Source of the DNA: Agromyces tardus
Lineage (GTDB): Bacteria > Actinomycetota > Actinomycetes > Actinomycetales > Microbacteriaceae
Assembly (NCBI RefSeq): GCF_003710805.1
Contig: NZ_RHHB01000033.1
Coordinates: forward strand, 1-36,672
Length of the DNA stretch: 36,672 nt
Reading direction: 5' to 3'
Shown: positions 1 through 6,452 of the stretch, piece by piece
Position numbering within the stretch: the stretch's first letter is position 1
Layout of the letters: each line of letters starts with the position of its first letter
Translations under genes and position numbers: made by a program
The notes under the pieces: model-generated
What the model was told of the DNA's origin: nothing
The model's database searches: none
The model's input: only the letters and a program-made list of their open reading frames with translations

Positions 1-13
1 ACCGGCGGGCGGC

Positions 14-1426
14 GTGCTCGCCCGCATCGGCGCGTTCGCGCGCCGCCACCGCGTGCCGCTCGTCATCGCGGCCGCCGTCGTGGCGTTCGCGCTCCTCGGC
101 GCGGGTGCAGTGACCGCGGGCGCCGCGCTCTCCTCGGGCGACGCCGTGGCGGCACCGACCGCCGAGCCCTCGCCGACGCCCACCGCCGACGCCGGCCGCG
201 CGGTCCCGACAGCGACCCCAGCGCCGGGCCGCATCCGCACGTGCTTCGTGAACGACCAGGCCGCCGACCCGCGGCTCGCGAACCTGCAGGCGCAGGTGCT
301 GAACGCGGCGACCGGCGAGGTGCTCTTCGACCGCGGCGGCACCACGCCCTCGCGCACCGCGAGCGTCATGAAGGTGCTCACGACCGCTGCGGCCCTCTCG
401 GTGCTCGGACCCGACCGCACGTTCTCGACCACGGTCGTGCAGGGCGCCGAGCCCGGTTCCGTCGTGCTCGTCGGCGGCGGCGACCTCACGCTCTCCCGCA
501 CCCCCAGCGGGAGCGACACCGTGTACCCGGGCGCCGCGCACCTCGACGAGCTCGCGCGCCAGGTGCGCGACGCGTGGGCCGCCGATCCCGCGAACCCGCC
601 GATCACCAAGCTCGTGCTCGACGCATCGCTGTTCGGCGGCGACGAGTGGCAGCCGAGCTGGGACACCAAGGAGCGCGACGACGGCTACATGTCGCAGGTC
701 ACGGCCCTGCAGGTCGACGGCGACCGCGACGACCCCTTCTCCGAGACGTCGACGCGCAGCACCGATCCGATCGGCCGGGCGGGGGAGGCGTTCGCCGACG
801 AGCTCGGCGGTGTCTCCGTGATCGAGCGGGGCACCGCGCCGGCGGGCGCCCGCGAACTCGGCCGGGTCGAGTCGCCCACCGTCGCGCAGCTCGTCGACAA
901 GGCGCTCGTCGTCTCCGACAACACCGCCGCCGAGATGCTCGCGCGCCAGGTCGCCATCGCCACGGGCGCGGGCAACGGCTTCGAGGCGATCAACGCCGGC
1001 GTGCTCGAGGGCCTGCAGGGCTACGGCGTCGACACCACGGGCATCTCGATCGTCGACGGCTCCGGCCTCTCCGACGACAACGCCGTGCCGCCCTCGTACC
1101 TGACCCGGCTCTTCGTGAAGATCAACGCGCGCGAGGGCAACCTGGGCGTGCTCATGGACGGGCTCCCGATCTCGGGCCAGCGCGGCTCGCTCTCGTACTC
1201 CGACCGGTTCCAGGGCGACAACGCCGCGGCCGCCGGAGCCGTGACGGCGAAGACCGGCTGGATCGACACCGGCTACACGCTGTCCGGCGTCATCCGCGCG
1301 CAGGACGGATCGACGCTCACCTTCGCGATCTACGCGCTCGGCGACGTGACCGAGGAGGCCAAGCAGGCGATCGACACCCTCACGACCGCCTTCTACCGGT
1401 GCGGCGACAACCTCGCCAACGGCTGA
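14..1426 (+). CDS. dacB: D-alanyl-D-alanine carboxypeptidase/endopeptidase, PBP4 type (peptidase S13)
   Basis: It trims or cross-cuts peptidoglycan peptides outside the membrane. The N-terminus (about residues 13-39) is a hydrophobic signal/anchor, followed by a Pro/Thr/Ala-rich spacer to about residue 72. All three penicillin-binding motifs are visible: SVMK (Ser117, Lys120), SDN (Ser301-Asn303) and KTG (413-415). At 470 residues it has family length. The GTG at 14 precedes a good signal sequence, but the frame is open to the window edge, so a start upstream of the window is possible. The next gene, a nicotinamidase, has its own ribosome binding site and is probably functionally unrelated. 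The family call is firm; the exact start is not. Confidence 0.93.
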   Translation: MLARIGAFARRHRVPLVIAAAVVAFALLGAGAVTAGAALSSGDAVAAPTAEPSPTPTADAGRAVPTATPAPGRIRTCFVNDQAADPRLANLQAQVLNAATGEVLFDRGGTTPSRTASVMKVLTTAAALSVLGPDRTFSTTVVQGAEPGSVVLVGGGDLTLSRTPSGSDTVYPGAAHLDELARQVRDAWAADPANPPITKLVLDASLFGGDEWQPSWDTKERDDGYMSQVTALQVDGDRDDPFSETSTRSTDPIGRAGEAFADELGGVSVIERGTAPAGARELGRVESPTVAQLVDKALVVSDNTAAEMLARQVAIATGAGNGFEAINAGVLEGLQGYGVDTTGISIVDGSGLSDDNAVPPSYLTRLFVKINAREGNLGVLMDGLPISGQRGSLSYSDRFQGDNAAAAGAVTAKTGWIDTGYTLSGVIRAQDGSTLTFAIYALGDVTEEAKQAIDTLTTAFYRCGDNLANG

Positions 1427-1499
1427 CCCCGCGGCATCCGGACGGGCCACAATGGAAGTGCGGCACACCGGCCGCGCCAGCCGAGCGAAGGAGCCTGCC

Positions 1500-2183
1500 A
1501 TGAGCCGGGCGTTGTTCATCATCGACGTGCAGAACGACTTCACCGAGGGTGGGGCGCTGGGCGTCGACGGGGGTGCCGCCGTCGCCGCCGGCATCACCGA
1601 GTACCTCGGTGCGCACCGTGGCGACTACGCGCTCGTCGTGGCATCCCGCGACTGGCACGACGCAGACAACGACAACGGGGGGCACTTCGCCGTCGACGAC
1701 GCCCCCGACTTCGTGCAGACGTGGCCCGTGCACTGCGTGGCGGGCACACCCGGCGCCGAGTACCACCCGGCGCTCGACACGTCGGCCGTCGACGTGCACA
1801 TCCGCAAGGGCCAGGGGGTTCCCGCCTATTCGATCTTCGAGGGCACGGATGACGCGGGCGCGTCGGTCACCGAAGTGCTCGCCGCGCACGGCATCACCGA
1901 CGTCGACGTGGTGGGCATCGCGACGGACTACTGCGTGCGCGCGAGCGCGCTCGACGCCCTCGAGCACGGCCAGCACGTGCGCGTGCTGACGGACCTCGTC
2001 GCCGGGGTCGCGTCCGAGTCGTCGGCTGCGGCGCTCGCCGAGCTCGGCCACGCCGGCGCGATCCTCGCGGAGTCGGCGGCGGTCGAGGCCGGCGCGACCC
2101 CGGACGCATCCGATGCCGCCGAGGCATCCGGCGCGGCCGACGCGGCCGACGGGGCCGGCCCCGGGGACGGGGACGCCCGATGA
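1500..2183 (+). CDS. pncA: Nicotinamidase (isochorismatase-fold hydrolase)
   Basis: It hydrolyses nicotinamide to nicotinate and ammonia in NAD salvage. Residues expected of PncA are present: the catalytic triad Asp9, Lys103 and Cys145, and the metal-site residues Asp51, His53, His62 and His78. An earlier in-frame ATG at 1452 is rejected because the ATG at 1500 follows GAAGGAG and opens directly on the conserved MSRALFIIDVQNDF. The protein has 227 residues, and the last 25 or so are a low-complexity Ala/Asp/Gly tail built partly from the genome's GGATGCC word. The stop overlaps the next start by 4 bases, indicating translational coupling to the hydrolase. Confidence 0.92.
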   Translation: MSRALFIIDVQNDFTEGGALGVDGGAAVAAGITEYLGAHRGDYALVVASRDWHDADNDNGGHFAVDDAPDFVQTWPVHCVAGTPGAEYHPALDTSAVDVHIRKGQGVPAYSIFEGTDDAGASVTEVLAAHGITDVDVVGIATDYCVRASALDALEHGQHVRVLTDLVAGVASESSAAALAELGHAGAILAESAAVEAGATPDASDAAEASGAADAADGAGPGDGDAR

Positions 2184-2953
2184 CCACGGGGCACGCCGAG
2201 GCGCCCACGCTCCACGCCGAGTCGCCCGACGGCGCGCTCATCGCCTACCGGGTCTTCGGCGCCGGCGACGCGGATGCCTCGCAGCCGCCCATCCTGCTCG
2301 TGCACGGCTTCGCGTCGAACGCGGAGGTCACGTGGCAGGTCACCGGGTGGGTGCGCGCCCTGCGTGACGCGGGCCGCGAGGTGATCACGGTCGACCTGCG
2401 CGGGCACGGTGACAGCGACAAGCCGGCCGACGCCGACTCGTACGCGCCCGAACGTCTCGGCGAGGACCTCGTCGCCGTGCTCGACTCCGCCGGCGCGGCG
2501 ACCGTCGACGTGGTGGCCTACTCGATGGGCAACCGCGTCGTCTCCGACCTGTGCGCGCTCGCGCCCGAGCGCGTGCGGCGGGTCGTGATCGGCGGCGCCG
2601 GCCCGCAGGAGCTCCTCGCGACGTGGCAGCTCGCCGAGGCGCGTGCCTACCTCGAGGAGGGCGTGCCGCCCGGGAACGAGCTCATCGCCCAGGTGCTGGG
2701 GCCCGCGATCAAGGCGGGCGCCGACCCCGATGCGCTCCTCGCGTGCATCGAGGGGGTCGCCGGCTCGTCGCTGTCGATCCCGGGGAGCACCCCCGTGCTC
2801 TTCGTGGTCGGGGAGAACGACCCGGTGCCCGTGGGCGTGCAGGAGCTCGCGATGGAGTGGGGGAGCGACGTCGTCACGATCCCGGGCCGAGACCACGTCT
2901 CGACGCTCACGGCGCGCGCGTTCAAGGACGCGGCGATCGACTTCCTCGCCTGA
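2180..2953 (+). CDS. Alpha/beta-hydrolase, substrate unknown
   Basis: A 257-residue cytosolic alpha/beta-hydrolase fold protein. Visible elements are the oxyanion-hole HGF (42-44), the nucleophile elbow AYSMG with Ser115, the acid Asp214 in GENDP, and the base His239 in GRDHVS, so the catalytic triad is intact. It starts inside the stop of the nicotinamidase gene (ATGA overlap), so the two are made from one transcript. Nothing in the sequence fixes the substrate; ester or lactone hydrolysis is the usual activity. The gene is followed by a tandem repeat rather than another gene. Confidence 0.85.
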   Translation: MTTGHAEAPTLHAESPDGALIAYRVFGAGDADASQPPILLVHGFASNAEVTWQVTGWVRALRDAGREVITVDLRGHGDSDKPADADSYAPERLGEDLVAVLDSAGAATVDVVAYSMGNRVVSDLCALAPERVRRVVIGGAGPQELLATWQLAEARAYLEEGVPPGNELIAQVLGPAIKAGADPDALLACIEGVAGSSLSIPGSTPVLFVVGENDPVPVGVQELAMEWGSDVVTIPGRDHVSTLTARAFKDAAIDFLA

Positions 2954-2970
2954 GCCGGCGGCCCGGCGGG

Positions 2971-3130
2971 CGGGGTCTCGATACGCGCTGCGCGCTACTC
3001 GACCGGCGGGCGGGGTCTCGATACGCGCTGCGCGCTACTCGACCGGCGGGCGGGGTCTCGATACGCGCTGCGCGCTACTCGACCGGCGGGCGGGGTCTCG
3101 GTACGCGCTGCGCGTTACTCGACCGGCGGG
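2971..3130. repeat. Four tandem 40-base copies of the GGTCGAGTAG/TATCGAGACC repeat
   Basis: Four copies start at 2971, 3011, 3051 and 3091 with an exact 40-base period. The first three are identical. The fourth differs at two bases (A to G and C to T). Each unit contains GGTCTCGATACGCGC and GCGCGCTACTCGACC around a central T, so a transcript can fold into a GC-rich hairpin. The array lies between two converging genes and may act as a bidirectional terminator. The fourth copy holds the stop codon of the AraC-family gene. Related copies lie near 16067-16163 and 23907-24060. Confidence 0.9.
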
Positions 3131-4104
3131 GAACCGAGGGCGCGGGCGCGCACGGAGCTGGGCGGCTCGCCGAACTCGGCACGGAACGTGCGGCTGAAGT
3201 ACGCGGCATCCGTGAACCCCCACCGCGCCGCGACCTGGCCGACCGGACGATGCGCCGACACGGGGTCGGCGAGGTCGCGTCGGCAGTGCTCGAGCCGTCG
3301 CGTGCGGATCCAGGCCGAGACGGTCAGCCCCTCCTCGTGGAAGATCCCGTGGAGGTGCCGGGTCGAGATGTAGTGTGCGCGGGCGATGGTCGACGGGGAG
3401 AGCTCGGGGGAGCCGAGCCGGTCCTCGATCCAGGCCTGCACGCGGCGGAGCAGGGGCCGGTGCGGCTTGTCGGCGTCGCGTGCGATGTCGAGTTCCTGCG
3501 CGTACATGGTCGTGACGAGGTCGACGGCGTTCCGCGCGAGTCGGCCGCCGACGGGGCCGTCGAGCTGGTCGAGCGCTCCGCCGAGGTCGCCGAGGAAGCG
3601 GGCGACGAGCCTCCCGAGGCCGGACTCGCCGGAGATCGTGGTCGCGGCGATGCCGCGCAGTGCATCGGTGGGCAGCTCGATGAGCCGGTGCGGCACCATG
3701 AGGACGAGGGTGCTGAAGCTCTCCTCGAAGACGAGCGAGTACGGCGAGTTCGTGTCGTAGATCGTGAGGTCGCCGGGCCGCAGCACGGCTTCGCGATGGT
3801 CCTGGATGAGCAGTCCCGTGCCCGAGAGCTGCAGGCCGAGCTTGAAGAACCGGTTCTCCTGACGGGCGACGAGCTCGGGCGTGCGCTCGATCACGTGCCG
3901 GTCGGCGGTGACGACCGAGACGTGCACGTCGTCGGTGCCGGCCGCCCGGATGTCGCCACGGAAGGGCTCCGGCCGGTCGCTGCGCACCCGGAGCGGCACG
4001 AACGACTGCGACACGAGCGCACTGAACTGGGTGAAGTCGAGCGGCAGGTCGGAGGTGTCGACCTCGGGGGACGATCCTCGGAGAAGTTGCGGCACGGGGG
4101 ACAC
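3115..4104 (-). CDS. AraC-family regulator with AraC-binding-like sensor domain (FeaR-like)
   Basis: A transcription regulator of about 329 residues. The first two thirds resemble the AraC-binding-like cupin sensor found in FeaR-type proteins. The C-terminal 100 residues hold the two HTH motifs of the AraC family, with the typical GFTDAAYFSRTFRAEFGEPPS second helix. I chose GTG at 4104 after GAGAGACGAG; a longer frame to 4248 adds a basic, non-homologous stretch. FeaR activates the phenylethylamine/tyramine oxidase of enterobacteria, and here the gene diverges from an amine/amino-acid permease next to a copper amine oxidase, so control of that locus is likely. Its last residues (SPPVE) and TAA stop are encoded by the repeat array. 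Family firm, target inferred. Confidence 0.85.
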   Translation of the reverse strand: MSPVPQLLRGSSPEVDTSDLPLDFTQFSALVSQSFVPLRVRSDRPEPFRGDIRAAGTDDVHVSVVTADRHVIERTPELVARQENRFFKLGLQLSGTGLLIQDHREAVLRPGDLTIYDTNSPYSLVFEESFSTLVLMVPHRLIELPTDALRGIAATTISGESGLGRLVARFLGDLGGALDQLDGPVGGRLARNAVDLVTTMYAQELDIARDADKPHRPLLRRVQAWIEDRLGSPELSPSTIARAHYISTRHLHGIFHEEGLTVSAWIRTRRLEHCRRDLADPVSAHRPVGQVAARWGFTDAAYFSRTFRAEFGEPPSSVRARALGSPPVE

Positions 4105-4116
4105 CTCGTCTCTCAG

Positions 4117-4153
4117 GGTCCGACGACGCCGTCGGACCTGAACTGAAACTATA
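4117..4153 (-). promoter_or_regulatory. AraC-gene promoter and leader hairpin
   Basis: On the minus strand a -10-like TATAGT lies at 4148-4153, about 44 bases before the GTG start. Between them is a perfect inverted repeat, GGTCCGACG (4117-4125) with CGTCGGACC (4130-4138), separated by 4 bases. It could be an operator half-site pair or an RNA hairpin just upstream of the ribosome binding site. No convincing -35 is seen. Confidence 0.45.
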
Positions 4154-4308
4154 CGCTTGTTGAGGAACAGTCGACAGTGGCGGCATGCAGCGGCGGTCAA
4201 GCGGCGTACACTCACGGACAATCCGCCGACCGGCACGTGGACGATCATGGGCCGAGCCGGGCGATGCTGCCGTTGCTCGCCCGCAGTCGAGACAAGGAAC
4301 CCCGTGCC

Positions 4309-5841
4309 ATGACCTCAACGACGACGTCCCCGCCGGCCACCGGTGCGCTCAGCCACCGGCGCCTCGGCGTGCCCTCCATCACGCTCATGATCATCGCGGC
4401 CTCCGCACCGCTCACCGTCGTCGCCGGCGGCGTGACCACGTCGTTCGCCGTGACCGGCGTCGTCGGCGTGCCGCTCGGCTTCATCGTGCTCGCCGCCGCG
4501 CTCGCCGTGTTCGCCGTGGGCTACGCGGCGATGAGCCGCTTCGTCACGAACGCCGGCGCGTTCTACGCCTACATCGCGCAGGGCCTCGGCCGGCCGTTCG
4601 GCGTCGGCGCCTCGCTCGTGGCGCTCGTGGCGTACAACGCCATGCAGATCGGCATCTACGGGCTCTTCGGCTTCCAGCTGTCGACGTTCCTCGAGGCGAA
4701 GCTCGGCATCGTGACCCCGTGGTGGGTCTGGATCTTCGCGTGCATCGCCGTCGTCGGGATCCTCGGCGTGAACCGGGTCGACCTCTCGGCGAAGGTGCTC
4801 GGCGTGCTCGTCGGCCTCGAGTTCCTCGCGGTCATCGTCTTCGACATCGTCGCGTTCGCCGTCGCGCCCGAGGGTGCGAGCACGGCGGGCATCGATCCCG
4901 CGAACCTCTTCGTCCCCGGTCTCGGGGCCGTGCTCGCGTTCGGCATCGCCTCGTTCATGGGCTTCGAGTCGGCCGCCATCTACAGCGAGGAGTCGAAGGA
5001 TCCGAAGCGCACCATCGCGCGCGCCACCTACGCAGCCGTCGCGATCATCGGCGTGTTCTACGCGTTCAGCGCCTGGGCGTTCACGGTGGGCGTCGGCCCG
5101 TCGCGGATCATCGAACAGTCGAGGACCTTCGGTCCCGACCTCATGTTCGCCTTCATGAGCGAGCATGCGCCGGTCATCATCAGCGACGTCATGCAGCTGC
5201 TCTTCCTCACGAGCCTCTTCGCCGCGCTGCAGTCGTTCCACAACGCGGTCGCCCGCTACCTCTACTCGCTCGGGCGCGAGGGGCTGCTGCACCGTGGCCT
5301 CGGCTCGGTGCGCACGGTGTCGCGCGCGCCGTGGGCCGGCTCCGTCACCCAGACGGTCATCGCGCTCGTCGTGACCATCGGCTTCGTGATCGCCGGCGAG
5401 GTCATCGGACTCAAGGCGGACTTCGCGCCGGTCGAGTTCCTGTATCCGGTGCTGACCATGTTCACGTGGCTCACGAACACCGGTGCGATGGGGCTCGTGC
5501 TCCTCATGGGCATCATCGCCATCGCCGTCATCGGGTTCTTCCGCAACGACCGGCGCGGCCTCGGCGCGTGGCCGACGCTCGTCGCGCCGGCGATCTCGGC
5601 CGTCGTGCTGTTCACGGTCTTCGTGCTCATCGTGCTGAACTTCGACGTGCTGCTCGGGCAGGCCGAGACCACGGCGGCGACCTTCGTGCTGCCGGCGCTC
5701 CTCATCGTGCCCGGCATCCTCGGCGTGGTCTGGGGCTTCGCCATCCGCCGACGCGACCCCGAGCTGTACGAGCGCATCGGCCACGGCATCGAGGAGGCCG
5801 AGGCGGCCGTGCTCGAGACCGAGCCGCAGCGCGGCATCTAG
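4309..5841 (+). CDS. APC-superfamily amino acid/amine permease
   Basis: A 510-residue integral membrane transporter with about 12 to 14 hydrophobic segments. The first helix carries the APC signature region (LMIIAASAPLTVVAGG), and residues near 225 read GFESAAIYSEESKDPKRT, typical of the family. The ATG at 4309 follows AAGGAACCCC; the frame upstream to 4177 is not protein-like. It diverges from the AraC-type regulator and lies just before the amine oxidase, so it probably imports the amine substrate. A -10-like TACACT at 4207-4212 is the best promoter guess. Its stop overlaps the stop of the converging membrane-protein gene. Substrate inferred from neighbours only. Confidence 0.87.
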   Translation: MTSTTTSPPATGALSHRRLGVPSITLMIIAASAPLTVVAGGVTTSFAVTGVVGVPLGFIVLAAALAVFAVGYAAMSRFVTNAGAFYAYIAQGLGRPFGVGASLVALVAYNAMQIGIYGLFGFQLSTFLEAKLGIVTPWWVWIFACIAVVGILGVNRVDLSAKVLGVLVGLEFLAVIVFDIVAFAVAPEGASTAGIDPANLFVPGLGAVLAFGIASFMGFESAAIYSEESKDPKRTIARATYAAVAIIGVFYAFSAWAFTVGVGPSRIIEQSRTFGPDLMFAFMSEHAPVIISDVMQLLFLTSLFAALQSFHNAVARYLYSLGREGLLHRGLGSVRTVSRAPWAGSVTQTVIALVVTIGFVIAGEVIGLKADFAPVEFLYPVLTMFTWLTNTGAMGLVLLMGIIAIAVIGFFRNDRRGLGAWPTLVAPAISAVVLFTVFVLIVLNFDVLLGQAETTAATFVLPALLIVPGILGVVWGFAIRRRDPELYERIGHGIEEAEAAVLETEPQRGI

Positions 5842-6380
5842 CCGAGCGTCGGCACCAGCGCAGGCAGCGCCATGGCGGCGAGCATCAGGGTCGTGCTCGC
5901 CGCCTCGGCCGCGTGCAGCCCCTCGCGGCGTCCACTGCGGGCGAGGCGGGCGACGAGCCATCCGCCGAACGCGGTCATGGCCAGCACCGCGGCGCCGAAC
6001 GCGAGTCCGGTCGAGGCGGCATGGGCGTGGGCGATGGATGCCGCGGCGCCCGGCCCGGCGGCCCCCGCGATCGCCCATGCGCCCACGATGAAGGCGAGCG
6101 CCCGATGCAGCTCGCGGGCGAGGCGGTGGTTCCGGATGCCGCGGACCTCCCGCGCGCGGCCGACCCGCAGCCGCGCACCGAGCGCCAGGCCGGCGGCGAC
6201 GAGCACGGCGGCCCAGGCGAGCCCCGGGAGCACATGGGTGAGCGACATGTCGACCATGGCGGCGAGCATCACCGAGGAGGCGGCCACGTCGACCACGCGA
6301 CCGTGCCGCGGGCCCGCGATCGTGCACGCGGCGCAGGCGAGCGCGCCGACGAGCATCGCGCCGTGTGCGAGTTCGCCCAT
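5838..6380 (-). CDS. Hypothetical integral membrane protein between amine permease and amine oxidase
   Basis: A 180-residue protein with about six hydrophobic segments (near residues 7-24, 32-54, 55-72, 92-110, 120-145 and 157-178). It has several Met and His residues near the membrane faces, for example DMSLTH and IAHAHA. I do not recognise it with certainty; it recalls the DUF5134 type of actinobacterial membrane proteins. It starts 72 bases from, and divergent to, the copper amine oxidase and ends overlapping the stop of the permease. That position and the Met/His residues permit, but do not show, a role in copper supply to the oxidase. Confidence 0.7.
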   Translation of the reverse strand: MGELAHGAMLVGALACAACTIAGPRHGRVVDVAASSVMLAAMVDMSLTHVLPGLAWAAVLVAAGLALGARLRVGRAREVRGIRNHRLARELHRALAFIVGAWAIAGAAGPGAAASIAHAHAASTGLAFGAAVLAMTAFGGWLVARLARSGRREGLHAAEAASTTLMLAAMALPALVPTLG

Positions 6381-6411
6381 GTCCAGACTTCCCTGTCGGA
6401 GGATTGCCCGC

Positions 6412-6417
6412 TATATT
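6412..6417 (+). promoter_or_regulatory. -10-like element of the amine oxidase promoter
   Basis: TATATT sits in an AT-rich patch (about 6405-6450) that stands out from the surrounding GC-rich DNA, about 35 bases before the oxidase ATG. No good -35 is visible, which fits a promoter that needs an activator such as the AraC-type protein. Confidence 0.4.
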
Positions 6418-6452
6418 ACTCGACAAGCGTAGAGAAAAAACAAGCAGCCAGC

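Noticed and set aside
2971..3130. A CRISPR array
   Set aside because: Units are directly joined with no variable spacers, and no cas genes are near.
2551..4146. A 531-codon plus-strand frame through the repeat array and opposite the AraC gene
   Set aside because: It begins inside the hydrolase gene in another phase, repeats with the 40-base array and lacks any domain.
4185..6452. A frame open from 4185 through the amine oxidase start, apparently giving a 1467-residue protein
   Set aside because: The 756 codons before 6453 are Arg/Ala-rich and lie over the real permease gene in another frame; homology to amine oxidases starts after the ATG at 6453.
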